Source of the DNA: Meandrina meandrites
Lineage: Eukaryota > Cnidaria > Anthozoa > Scleractinia > Meandrinidae
Assembly: GCA_963693305.1 (NCBI GenBank)
Contig: OY855913.1
Coordinates: 3,654,001 to 3,718,000, forward strand
Direction: 5' to 3'
Length of the DNA: 64,000 bases
Under the pieces are notes generated by a model, which was not told where the DNA came from, ran no database searches, and saw only the letters and a list, made by a program, of their open reading frames with translations. Positions 38,111 to 50,563 of this stretch are shown in pieces. The first letter of the stretch is position 1, and each line of letters starts with the position of its first letter. Made by a program: the position numbers and the translations under genes.

Positions 38111-41100
38111 GTAAACACTTGTGTTCTTATATGCATTGATCAAATCAAAACTTCACCTGGCTCCTTCAGGGGAATCCCCCAAGGGCGATGCAGAGTACCT
38201 CTGGGTTTTATTGGGATTTAAATCATCAAACTCTTGGACAGGGAATAATCATATACACTATTATTACAGGTAAACACCGGTTAAGAATAGACAGAAAATT
38301 CAGAGAATGTTAATCAATCATCTAAAAAAAAAGAAAATAGGAAGGTCCCCAAGGTTTCTATACCTTGAGTATATTTTTCACAAGTCGAGCTTGACCAAAT
38401 AAACAACAGCCTGATAACTGGTTGCTACAGCAACAGTACCCTATATCAAAGGCAAAGGATAACTTTGGGTGGCAATTAGACAGGTTTTTTTTTCTTTCTG
38501 GGGATCTCAGAATAGGTCAGGGTAGCTGCCCCCCCCCCCCCCCCCCTCCCCAACTCCTCTTCCAAACCCCCACTTGAGTAAAATAATTTGAAAATTCCCA
38601 GGTTTGCCCAGGTTAAGGAAGTTTTGTATTGATCATTGCATTAAATGACGTTAAACCAAGTTCTGCCTTAGGTTATGCAAGACCACAGACATGCTTGAAT
38701 TGTTATTTTTTTTAATATTATAAATTATTGGCTTATTTAGTCAGTCAGTTTAGAAAACATTATGAAAATTGATAATATTTCTTTCTGTTTATTTTCTGTA
38801 TTACTGTATTTCCTCTGTTCCCGGGGGGACTTAGTAAAAAGAGCAAACTTTTCAGAAGGAATTCTTAAATGAAGAAGAAGGGAGATCATAATGCTTGCAG
38901 GGGGTTCAGAGATTTGTGTTCATCTGAGTACCACTATGCTGAAAAAGATTTAGGCAAGGCCTCGTGTTACATGTACTTTGAAGTGAGACTTACCTGTATT
39001 AAATGTTTCCAAGTCAAAGTTCTGCGATTATATAAAACATACTTCTGATTAGTATTTACCACCTCAAAAGTAGTGATTTCCTAAAATATACAGTGTAGAT
39101 TTCAGTGGGCTTGAGCAGCCAGTTATTTAAAAATTTGTTGGACGGGGTTTTTTTCTTTAATTTGGATAGCACAATTGACAGTACGACACAATCAACCACC
39201 ATTCAAATGTAAATTGGAACTTCTTCTTGATTGGAAAATAGAAGTACTGATTGATACAGTGTATTCAAGTTGTCAAATCCCCACCCCCACCCCTATATTC
39301 TGACCACTTGAGACTAGCAATTTCCATGGATTCTTGAAAAAAAAAATGGATGGGGGAGTGGTTTAAAATTAAGGTGTGTTGGGGACAGGCAAGCATATGA
39401 TATTTACCATGAAGTACACATTTATTCCTGAATGTCTAGTGGGGTTGAGGGCTGGGAACCCAGGTCTAAAGGTCTGCAGTCTAGAAGTCTTCACTGGGAG
39501 AAAAAAAAATCACAACTTTGCCTACATTTTTGTAAGAGAAAAGGCATAAAGATATAAGGAAATGGAAGGTCACAACTGAAATTCACTGTCAATACATTCC
39601 CCCCCCCCCCATTCAGACTTATCTGCAATTTTCACTGATTAAAAAATTGGGGGTGCTATGCATTAATTTTTTGGCAGCTGTTCACCATCAGCAAATTCCC
39701 CTGCCATTCAGACTGAAAATGAGGAATCAGGGTTTGGATAACAACACACTGTACATTCTGTAGGTGCAAATAAAATGGGTGTGGTTTGATCGGGGCCTTA
39801 TAGACTTATAGAGGAAAGGGGCTACATGAGGAAATACAGTAATGTTTCTGAAAAACACTTCTAAAGTACATAAAATGTTGTTTTTAGTCATTCTTATATT
39901 ATTTTTTAAACATTATCAGTCATTTTGAATAGCCTTCATTTTGAATAGGAAGTGTTTTTTTTTTTCGATGAAAAACGTTCTGTAGTCATTTCATTAACCA
40001 ATTTTCATTTTGGTCTTTTGAATGAAAACTGTGCATTTGGAACCACTGCATTTATAAACTAAATGCCACTAAATGGCTACTTTATGATAGCCTATTGATT
40101 GACTGATTGATTGTCTCGACAACTGAAATAAAATTGACCAGTTTATTGTTACTCACCCACTAGAAACAACTGTTTTCTTGGTTTGCTTCAATTTTTTTTC
40201 TTCTGAAATATTTCTCAGTTTTTGCTTAATAAGCAAATTTTATTATAGCCTTGTCTTTCCCTTTTCATTAAAAAATTCACGTTTTGAAGGCTTTATGCAC
40301 TTTCCATAGCTATATATATATGCATGTCTGTGGTTCTTGTAGTTACTATACAGTGGCCCATGTGTACAAATAGTACATCCAAATACCTTAACACTGATCC
40401 CTTCAGCTTGAGTGACAAAAAGATAACTTAACTTAGAAATTTCGCTGAATTAACACAAATTTGAGGAATAAATTTTGAACTTACTACTGTCGGGGAAGTT
40501 TGTTGCACAAGTAAAAAATGTTGCTTCTGCCTATTGAGTGACCACTTGTAAGTACCATAAGCATCAAATTGAATTGATGAATGCAGAAATTCCACTGTGC
40601 TTATATTCAAATGAGGAGCTCCAAAGCTGTAAAACATCAAAGCTAAATTGGCATTACTTTGACGATGTGGAAGAATAATTATAAATGAGTGATCGACAAA
40701 TGCAGAAATTAAAGTTGCTGACTTTTCTGTGCTGTTTTAAATTGGACTTAAGTGAGATTATTTATTTATTTCAACTAATATCATGACTTTGGCAATCTGG
40801 ATTAGTAAAATGAATGACTACAAGCTACTACAAAATAATAGAAATGGTAATTCCATTCTGCTATTTGATAGGGGGATTTCAAAGCTGTACAATTTGAAAG
40901 CTGCATCAAAGAGATTAGTTTTGATTTATATGCATTTTCTCATTACTTTGATTATTGTAGGTACTAAAATCTTGTTGCAGTATTTTTGTTAACTCTTGCT
41001 GAAGGGCTAAGTGTATAAGTAATGCAATTTAAATTTATTACTAGAGGATGACCTCATCCTCTCTTGATAAACAATATTTTGTTGTCGCAATTAAATTTGG

Positions 41101-41782
41101 CTTAGTTTTCATAATTTATAAAATATCACATTTCGGATGTATTTTTATTAGTGAATTATTTTCGGACTAACATGGGCCACTGTATGTTAGCAATCTATGA
41201 ACAAAAGTTACAATTTACCACTAAAGAACAGTGTCTGCTATACCTCTTAAGAGACGCATAGGGTGTGACCTTCAAATTGCTGTATTTGAAAGGTATGAAA
41301 TGTGCTTAGTTGCTCAGTTTGGAAGTTCTTTTTTCGGATGATTTATTTTTTTCCGAGGCAAACTTTGAATTGTCAAGGTCAGATAGAATGCCAAAGCGCA
41401 ATTTCAATATGCACGTGCTGTAAGCATCTAAAATCAGTGAATTATAATTTCTTTGCACGCCTGAATTTCACTGCGGCTTGCTTTATTTTCAAGGAGTAAC
41501 AATGAGTTACTAAATACAAAATATGCAGATTTAGGGCTATACGCGAAGACAAACAGTCTTGCGTCACGCTTGTGGAGGCATTGTGTGACAGTTCAAGTTC
41601 ACTGAATTTGAATACCGCAAGTGCAAAGTTATTTTAAAACTCGACTTCCATTTTGAGCAACCAAGCACAGTTTGTAACTTGTAAATACAACAGCAAAAAC
41701 ACGGCAGAAGTAAAGTGAGAGTTTCAGGGCAGACATTGTTTATTTTAGTGGTGGTTTTCTTTAAAGCAGAACTTGGTTTGTT
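38111..41782. other. Non-coding stretch with C runs
   Basis: No gene supported. C runs occur near 38529-38547 and 39599-39610. Otherwise AT-rich, consistent with intron or intergenic DNA. Confidence 0.5.
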
Positions 41783-42100
41783 GTCCTGTTATATGGTGTA
41801 ATCTTTCATGCAACTAGTCTCGCAATATTTTCGAAAGCGGCGTGACAAGTGTGTTACGTGAAACATTGCACTGTGTAAAACACTGAGTAAGTGACAATAC
41901 TTGCGGAATGGTTCTCTACAGCGGTTGAAGAAAGTCGGAACTTATTTCAGCTTTCTGCAGCCATTGTAGCGTCTTGTTTTGCAAGAGTTCTCACTTTAAC
42001 GCGGTGTTTTACACGGGGCAATGTTTTATGCTACTTGTCACGTCGTTTTCGAGAAGATTGCGGGGCATGTTGCGTGACGGTTTACATCATATAACAGGAC
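41783..42100. mobile_element. 318-bp foldback MITE
   Basis: GTCCTGTTATATGGTGTAA is mirrored by TTTACATCATATAACAGGAC, and inner segments (GGCGTGACAAGTGTGTTACG / CGTGACGGTTT; TGTAAAACAC / GTGTTTTACA) also pair. No ORF of note. Confidence 0.75.
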
Positions 42101-43167
42101 TTAGTCATGAACACAACTGTTTACCTGGTTAGTTTATAGTGGATTGCTTGTAAAAACGACAACACAAAAACTGCCTCTGTGTCTCTTTATTTGCGTTTTA
42201 CTGTGTTTAAAAAAAAAATAAAAATCTAGCCGATGTTGTCCCTGCTTGAGTTGTTTTCACTCCGCTCATAGCTGAAGTGTTTCTGTTCCTCTTTAATATT
42301 CCAACTTTAAAATCCTGGTTTGTTTATCTTATCCGCCATCTTTGATGACGACACTCGAGGCACTTTGATGATATGGCCGTTTGCTGCCAAGTGGAGGTGG
42401 CATAATGAGGGGAGGTAAGAGTTTGCTCTCCATGCCTCCTCGGTTTCATTCAACTACATCATAATACCACACCCAGTTGATTTGGAATATTCAGTAGTTT
42501 TAAGAGTCGAAAAGAATTAAAACCGAAATTATAAAATTTAAGATGGGTGTTTTCAACAAATGTATCTTGAAATTTCCGTCGGAGAGACCAGAAAAACCGA
42601 AGTGCTAAAATACAAATCATGTTCAGTACATATCCATGGATGTCAGGAGAAGAATCGAACGCAGAAAACCGCTAATCTGACTTGCCGACCAACTGACCCC
42701 ATCTGTCATCCCACAAACTTCACCAGAAGAACACCAGTCATTTAAAACTCTCCCATCCGAGCTGATACAAGTTTAGGAGTTTTCTATCGCTTATACTAAA
42801 ATAAGAAAAAGGTAATTTTGTGGTATTTAAAGTTAATAAAATGTTAGCTATTTGTTTTGTGGTTTGAAGCTAAATTATTTTGCTGAAGTAAACAAAGCAA
42901 ACGAAAGCGAACGGGCGATTCTTTGCATCACCTAGAATTGCATAAAGCTTGTTTTGATATTGGTTATAATTTATAAAGAGAATTTTAACGAAAGAAATCG
43001 CGGTTGAAATGTTTTGCGCGCAATTATCAACAAGAGAATTTGAGGGCAAGTCTTAATTAAATATTCAAGATTTGAATCGCCTTTATATGCAAATACGGCG
43101 GAATCAAAAAGCTGTTTGCTTTATTGTTCTTAGTAATTTTGGTTTTGAATAGAATCGAACAACGAAG

Positions 43168-43312
43168 AATCCTCGGGAACACAGTGGCAGTTACTCGGGG
43201 AGAGACGAAGTAAACCGAGCCGAAAAATCAGCGCGACAACACGTCATGCCGATTTTGCCGCTCGGTTTTCTTCGTGTCGCTCCGAGTAACCGCCGCTGTG
43301 TTCCCGAGGATA
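43168..43312. mobile_element. 145-bp hairpin MITE
   Basis: ATCCTCGGGAACACAGTGGC pairs with GCTGTGTTCCCGAGGAT, and TTACTCGGGGAGAGACGAAG pairs with CTTCGTGTCGCTCCGAGTAA. A GC-rich foldback in AT-rich surroundings. Confidence 0.8.
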
Positions 43313-43807
43313 GTAACGAAGTTAAACAATGTTGGAAAATAACTGAAGAAAAAAAAGTATCCTACATTTTTTTTTCGCAAGTTAAAATAAAAAATTGGAA
43401 TGTGAAATGAAAAAAAGTAGAATATCTATCTTAATAAAAAATAGAACTTGTAGATGTTTAAAGTTTTGGGACTCAAAATAAACAATTGGTGTACGAAATT
43501 AAAAGTCGAATCGGATATTTAGTTATAAAATAAATAGTTTTAGAGGTTTAATTGAAAGTTTTGGTGGACGATCAAAATCGAATTGTTTATTTGCCTACAA
43601 ATTAAAATTTCCTAGGATTTTTCCAAGCCAAGAACGAAAACCTGAGCTCTAAAAACATTTAAGTAATATAGGCTATAGTTTAAAAATTTTGGATAACAAG
43701 ATCAACAATTGGCCTACTTTTGGAAATTTGAATATGGAACATGGCATGTAACTATATATTTTAAATAAGTTTAAATTGTTCGAAATCAAAAGAAGCACCC
43801 TCTGCAG

Positions 43808-43875
43808 GCGTTACTTGGATCGTCACGCAACACTCCTGGGAGAAGCGTTGTGTGACAACTCAAGTAACGGACGCG
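43808..43875. repeat. Short foldback with GTTACTTG arms
   Basis: GGCGTTACTTGGATCGTCAC pairs with GTGACAACTCAAGTAACGG around CTCCTGGGAGAAGCG. A similar GTCACGC...GTGTGACAG pair is at about 41561-41592. Confidence 0.6.
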
Positions 43876-44460
43876 GGATACTTCTTTAGAATTCGTCAGA
43901 TTTAAACTATTGCTTTTGGTCATTTACATCAGGTTCGGCTCATAAAAAGTACGACGTTTAACCAGGGCCGAAAGTTAATCCGAAAAACAAAATAGAATTT
44001 CAAATAATTGGCATTATATTTGAAGCTGTTTATCAATTTGGTTTGTTAATTTTGAATAATTTGTTTCTATTTGTTTCTTAATTTGTTAAACTAAAAAATA
44101 AAACTATGTTTAAGAAGAAAGAAAATTCCAAAACAGGCATCAGCTCGTTCAGAAGAATCCCAAATGACTATCAGTTCATTCTAGTGTCGCTTGTGAAATT
44201 CCAGTCAAGCCAGATAAGTGGCTGACTTTGTTCAAAACTAACCCCAACATCCAGGAAATGTACCACCCATGATCTGCAGTAAAGCACTACTGTTTTACGT
44301 CCTTCACAACAGAGGATTTCCAGATACATTGATTGAAAACAAACATCTTTGAAAGCCAATTGGAATAAAGGTGTGGTATTATAACGTGGTTGAGTAAAGC
44401 CGAAAAGACATGAAAAGCAAACTCTCACCTCCCCTCACGATGCCTCCTCCACTTGAGAGC

Positions 44461-46365
44461 AAACGACCAAATCATCAAAGTGTCCAAGTGCCTCCATCAA
44501 AAATGAACGGATCAGATAAACTCACCAGGATTTCTCAGTCGGAATATTGCAGAGGAACATCAGAAACACTCAGCTCAGAGCAAGAGTTTCCACAACCCTG
44601 CCGGGACGTTGATCGGCTAGATGTAAATCTGACCATTTGTTATGTGTGCAGGTGTGTGGGCCATCTCAGTTCCTGAAAATAGTCTAAAATATACCAAGTA
44701 CAGTGTAAAATATAAAATCCAAAAAGAAAAAACTATTAAACAAGCTCATTAGCACAGTTAAATGAAAAAATGCCTACTCCAGTTAACCGAAACAAAATGA
44801 ATGCCCCTGGACCTAACTTATGAAGCTATAGCTCTTAAATGCTAATTATGCAAATATAATACTTAGACATTAAATGAATATTAACTTTTTTTAGAAAAGT
44901 GTGCGATTACAAAACATACATTCTTCTGCACCTTTAGCATGTACTATAAGGGCAATATCTAAAATTGCTCTTCATCGAAACCCTTAAGAAAGCAATTTCT
45001 TTTTAGCTTCATACTAAGACACTGAGTAGCTTAGTTGGCAAGACCCAAGACCCAAGATCCTAAGGAACTATTCTACACTTGTGAATTGCTCTTTCGTTAA
45101 TAAGTAGCTTTCATTTGAAAATAACTTAATTTGCCCATTTTAAACTGAAACCATTAGCAATTGCTTACTTCTGTGCTAATGAGCTTGCGTTGCACCTTTA
45201 AACAAAGAAAACGGAAAAAGAAATAAGAAGTATTTAAAATCGACCATGTAAGAAATTATGTGCTTGACCGAGAACAAATATCAAAACTGGATTTGAGAAA
45301 TCCTGGAGATGTATTTTTGAATTAATAATTTCTAAATCAGATAATTGAATTAAATTGGAATAGTCTTGTAGCTGTAAAGGTGTAGTTTTAAGATGTCTTC
45401 TTTGTTTAAAGGTATTAAAAAATATTGCAGCCAACCGATAATGCTATCCGAAAAATATCCCCTGAAATATATCAACCCGCTCGCCCACATAATAAATGAA
45501 AATATTTTCTTGACAAATTTGAACTGAGTTTTCATAAGCAACCGAGTGGCTTCTGTGAAATTAAAATTCTCCTGATGTTTTCATTTTTTTTGGATTTAAA
45601 ATAAATGTTATGGTCTTTAATATAGAACAATATTAAAATTTGATCGTTTTGAATGCACCAAAATGCCTGTACACCTAAAAGAAAAGCAAAAAAGTCAAGA
45701 TTTGAAGACTTCAAAAGCAAAATGGGTTTTAAAAATAAAGTAACTTTGTTGCTCCAAGAATAATTTCAATTTAGTTGTTTTAGGATTCAAAACAATGCAA
45801 TGGCCTAGAACTTATGAGAATGCAAGTCTTTGTACCAGTAATCTGTATAAATTAAATATGGTATTTCCTTGGAATCATTTTGAATTTTGAATTAACATAA
45901 ATTTTAGTCTTTTTCTTAAACAAAATTTGAGTCTCTGTGGTGTGTACACATGTCTGTACACATGTAAAAGGAATCTAATGAAATATTTTTTTTTTCAATT
46001 AAACAAATTCTATAGAGTTTCAATTAATTCGAAGTCCATGATGATGAATGATGTATTACTAATGCCAAAATAATTCCCAGTCTGCTAATATGACATAAAC
46101 AGCTTTGAAGTCCAAATAGAATTCATGGAAAATATGGGACAAAATAAAATCTAAAGATACCTGTAGAGTTGAATTTGTAAGTAAGCCACTTGTTTGCCTA
46201 TGAATGGCACACACACCACATACCGGCCAGTGTAATACTCTGTTTATATTAACAGCTACATGTGCATCAAAACAATGATACTTTACGAGTTTTAAAATGT
46301 CACAATTTAGCCCTTCATAGTTTAACATATGACTGATACACTGCTTGAGTGTTTTTTTGGTTGAT
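44461..46365. other. Non-coding stretch
   Basis: AT-rich, with no credible gene, exon pair or repeat family visible. Confidence 0.45.
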
Positions 46366-46375
46366 TCATAAACTG

Positions 46376-46830
46376 ATTGTTCCTTGATTGATCAATTTTC
46401 TTATTGACTGGTTGGTTGGTTGATTAATTAATTGTTTGATTGACTGACTGATTGATTGATTGATTGACTGATTGATTGATTGATTGATTGGTTGCTTGAT
46501 TGATTTAATGACTGATTGATTGATTGATTTATTGGTTGCTTCAATGATCAATTGATTGGTTGGTTGATTCATCGATTGTTTTGATTGTTTGATTGATTGA
46601 TTGATTAATTGATTGCTTGTTTCTTTGATTGATCAATTTATTAGTTAATTTGATTGATTACCTTATCAACTGATTGATTGATTGCCTAATTGATTGATTG
46701 ATAATTTGTTGATGGAATGATTGGTTGTTTAATCAAATAATTATTTAAATTATTGATGACTTCATTGATTGATTATTGAATTGTTTGTCTGATTGATTGA
46801 TTGATTGATAAATAAATTGACTAGCTGCTT
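46376..46830. repeat. Degenerate TTGATTGA/GATT simple-repeat tract
   Basis: About 450 bp of TTGATTGA-type units with frequent variants (TTGGTTGG, TTAATTAA). Translating the minus strand gives an INQSINQS repeat that is a by-product. Confidence 0.9.
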
Positions 46831-47547
46831 GTTTTGATTGTTCTGCACATGTAACTTGGTAATAAACAGTGAATATTATTAGTGTTTCATTGTAGAACAA
46901 ATGTTTACCATGAGTTACCAGGAAATCTTTGGTCTAATTTGCGCAAAGTAGCATCACCGAGTCGAAATAGTAGTTTTCTTAAAATGAAGACATGCAGGAT
47001 AATTATTTTGGTATGTAAATTCATGGTAAACACTTGTCAGTGGTCAGCCTTTTGATATGTAATTACTCCAACATATAAAAAATATTTTACAAGTACAGTT
47101 TAGCTTATATAAGTATAAAGTTCTTGATAATCCCTGGCTTGCTGTCCATCTGCTGTCCACAGCCCCTGGTCCACAGTCCTGTCCTTGGTCATCAGTGCTT
47201 GATCCTATAAAACCAAGAAAAATACTTAAGTGTCTTTACAATACTTTTATGCAGTACTTAGCATTTAGCAACGTCGTGCATCCAGCTCAAGATCACAAAT
47301 CGATTTCCTATCAATCACTACAAGTGGGTAAAGAACAGTACAGTGGCCTTATTGTTAGCACACTGGTTTCCGACCAGATCAAGCAGTCGTTTTAGCCCTA
47401 ACCAGGGTCACTACATTGTTTTCATGGGCACGACACTAACCTCTCAGTGCCGCTCCCCATGCAGGTGTATGAAAAGGAACTGGTCAACTTTAAGTCGCAC
47501 AGGACCCTTGCTCATTAATAAATTCATGAGCCAAATTTTGATGAAGG

Positions 47548-47570
47548 CGGGGGGGGGGGGGGGGGGGGGG
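47548..47570. repeat. G homopolymer
   Basis: A run of more than 20 G (GGCGGGGGGGGGGGGGGGG onwards) that could form a quadruplex. Shorter G/C runs recur at 3904, 3957, 23367, 38529, 55667 and 57304. Confidence 0.8.
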
Positions 47571-48061
47571 ATGTTATCTTGTAAAGCATTTATTCTCTGA
47601 ATTTTGAACATCGATTCCTCCAAAACTCATCGGGATATTGTGGGATGGATTTAAATTAAAACTGTTGTTGCCTTCAAGTAAATTAAGTTAAATTGCAGAC
47701 AAAGTGATTAAATTCTCACTAGCGTCCCATCTAGGAGGAAGTGAAATATTCCTAGTCACTTAATGTTACAGAACCTGCAGGGATAAGATGGAACACCTTG
47801 GTCTGCTTTCTCTGTAAAATGTGGCTACCGAAAAACAAGCAGACCGGAGTTGATTAGTCCTCTGGCAACTGCTCATTTGCATAATCCAGCATATAACTAT
47901 TTGATTTTGTCGGATGCGCAATGACATGTACCTCGATATGCATGTCTAAGTGGCATACATGGGCATACATTTATTCTACTTTTCTTTCACATGCCATATC
48001 TCATATATCAGCCATATATCAGCAGGGTAACTATGGCAACATTGAAAACTAAAATAAACTC

Positions 48062-48172
48062 ACCATGTCCATTGAAGAGGTCTGCTTTCAATCGTCAATG
48101 TGGTTTGGTCTGTCCTTAATCTGGTGCTTGGTCAATCCATCCTCTGCTGATCAGGAAATTGTACAGGTTCTA
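48062..48172 (-). ncRNA. Exon-like segment A, non-coding in all frames
   Basis: On the minus strand it runs from a CTTTTTTCTTTTAG acceptor to an ATGGACATG|GTGAGT donor. All three frames have stops. It shares AGACCAAACCACATTGA with segment B (52947-53034) and the same CATG|GTGAGT end with 56180-56218, suggesting duplicated exons of a spliced non-coding transcript. Confidence 0.35.
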
Positions 48173-48659
48173 AAAGAAAAAAGATGCAGTCTTTATTCAA
48201 GAGTTTAACCACATTTATGACATGAATGTTGTATTTAGAAGTAGCCCAATAGCTTGTGTTAAACTCTTGATCTAGATGTTGGGGATTTCAATTCTCAAGG
48301 CGATTGCCCATGTGGCGTGTTTTGGGGCTTGGCCCAGATTCACTGTGCCCCTTACTACCCAGGTGTGTACCAGAATAATTTATACCGGTTGGATAACCCC
48401 AAAAATCTAAGGGGTAACCTAAAATGATTCCATACAATCAATGGAAATGAAGAGGGGGTGGAAGGGAGTAGTGAATAAGGGTATGCAAATGTGCTGATCC
48501 ACTTGCTACTTTTTGGCCAAGTTCACCGCTATTTTGGATCAATCTTGATGAAAGCTTTAAAGAATGTAGTTGCATGCCACAGGTTTGACAAATGGTGAAA
48601 ACACTGTTTCAATCTGTAAGGAACCCTGGCATCGACAAACTCACATATTCAAGTGAACC

Positions 48660-49915
48660 CAATTTTAGCAGAGGTTCAGTTTTGGGTAAGAGACCAGTTA
48701 TCAGTTGAAGTCCCATTTTCAGCAGAAGACCAGTATGGGCAGGAACTCCAGTTTTTGGAGGAAGCCCAGTTTTGGTGAAGTCCAGCTATTGGTGGTGGAT
48801 CAGTTTCCAGCAGAAGTCCAGTTTCAGTGGTAGTCCAGTTTTCAGGGGAATACCAGTTTTCGGTAGAAGTCCAGTTTTGCATGGAAAACCACTTTCAGCA
48901 GAAGTCTAGTTTTCTGCAAAAGTCCAGTTCAGGATAGAAGTCTAATATTTTTATGGAAGGCCAGTTTTTGATCGAAATCCAGTTTTCAGTAGAAGTTCAG
49001 TTTTGGGCAGAACACCACTTTCAGCCGATGATCAGCTTGGAAGTAAGTCCAGTTTTTGTTGGAAGTCCAGTTTTACATGTAGGCGGAAGTACAGTTTTGA
49101 CGCAAGCAGGGAAAGTCAAGTTTTGGGTGGAAATCCAGTTTTTGGCAGAAGCCCAGTGTCCAGTGGAAGACAACTTTTGGGCAGAAGTGCAGTTTTAACC
49201 AGTTTAGGGCAGAAGTTGGTTTTCTGTGGAAAAGCACTTTTCAGCTAAGGTCCAGTTTCCTGCAGCAGACCAGGTTTTGGCAGAAGTGAAGTTTTTGGTG
49301 GAAGTGCAGCTTTTGGCAGAAGACCAGTTTGCAGTAGAAGTCCACTTTTGTTGGTAGAAGTCCAGTTTTCTGGCAGAGGAACAGTTGTCAACAAAAGTCC
49401 AGTTTCTGGCGAAAGTGCACTATTGGGTGGAAGGAAGTCCAGTTTTCTACAGAAGTACAGTTTTGGGTGGAAGTCCACTTTTCGGCGGAAGACCAGTGTT
49501 TGGTGGAAGTGTATTTTTGAGTAGAAGTCCAGTTTTCGGTGGAAGTGCACCTTTGGGCAGAAGTCCACCACTACGTGGAAGACCAGTTTTAGGTGAAAGT
49601 CCAGCTTTTGGTGGAAGACCCATTGATGTTCAGCGGAAGACCAGTTTTCAGCAGAAGACCAGTGTTTGAAGACTAGTAGTCCAGTTTAGGGCAGAAGTTA
49701 GTTTTCGGCAGAAGTTGAGTTTTGCAAGGCAGACCAGTTTTCAGCATAAGTCCAGTTTTAGGCACAAGTCTAGTTGTCGGTGGAAGTCCAGTTTAGAGAA
49801 GAAGTTCAGTTTTCAGTGGAAGACCACTTTTGGGCAGAAGTGCACTTTGCCTGGAAGTCCAGTTTCCAGTGAAAGTTCAGTTTTCGGTGGAAGTGCACTT
49901 TTGAGCTGAAGCCCT
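48660..49915. repeat. Giant degenerate 18-bp minisatellite, part 1
   Basis: Consensus unit AGTTTTNGGNGGAAGTCC, about 70 units, few identical. Since 18 is a multiple of 3, several frames stay open for 60-110 codons and give hexapeptide patterns (GGSPVF, GRSPVL). Stops in every frame and lack of a start context argue against coding. Confidence 0.9.
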
Positions 49916-50563
49916 GTTGTTGGCAGACTGCAAAACAGCCGTATTTTTTGCAAACGCGCTCGAGCGGTCTTCCAATCAAGAGGACCTAATGTCAAAACGG
50001 AGTGTGAGACTGGGGAGAGATGCTAAAAAATACGGCTGCGGCATTCCATACACTGAAATTGTTTCGAATTTCCTGTTCGCCCAGCAATGAAAAATTCCCA
50101 TTGGTCAATTCTGGTGAGTTGTGTATGTGACATGTGGTTTGACGGTGTCGTTTGATTTAAGATTGACGGATTATAACATTAAACGCAGTATGTTCCAGAC
50201 TTTCTACATTTCACACACACGATTTAACCAAAAAACTGAAGAACCTCGATGAACATCGCTCAAGTTTGTACGTGGACAACGTACGTGTAAACAAACCACA
50301 GCAACAACAATACCTCTTTTGCAGAAGATTTATCATCAAGGGTATCAAATTTAAAACATGGGTGGAGCTGTCAAGAACTTTTTGACAACTCGACGACATT
50401 ATTTGGTCCCCTAGTCGGAACGATATTGTTGTTTGGAATGCCGACAGTCATATTTTCCTTGCCTCACACGCCCTACTGTGAGGCTTGGGCGACGATCAGC
50501 GCTTTGCGCCTCAATGATCGGTGATTCGCGCCTTTGATACGCAAATGTTCGGTGATTTTAGAT
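49916..50563. mobile_element. Insertion of about 640 bp inside the minisatellite
   Basis: Non-repetitive sequence separates the two minisatellite parts. TGTTGGCAGA flanks both sides (about 49917-49926 and 50564-50573), a possible 10-bp target duplication, though the array itself contains GGCAGA. Inside, CAGCCGTATTTTTT (49933) and AAAAAATACGGCTG (50025) pair as a foldback. No coding capacity. Confidence 0.5.

Larger units (their letters stand above)
42390..44460. mobile_element. Ancient element with diverged inverted repeats of about 300-370 bp
   Basis: The left arm (CAAGTGGAGGTGGCATAATG at 42390, then AGAGTTTGCTCTCC, AATACCACACC, AATGTATCTTGAAATTTCC) is matched in inverse by 44170-44460 (CAAACTCTCACCTCCCCTCA, GGTGTGGTATT, GATTTCCAGATACATTG). 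Similarity is perhaps 65-70%, so the element is old. The interior is AT-rich and holds two younger hairpins (43168-43312, 43808-43875). Confidence 0.65.
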
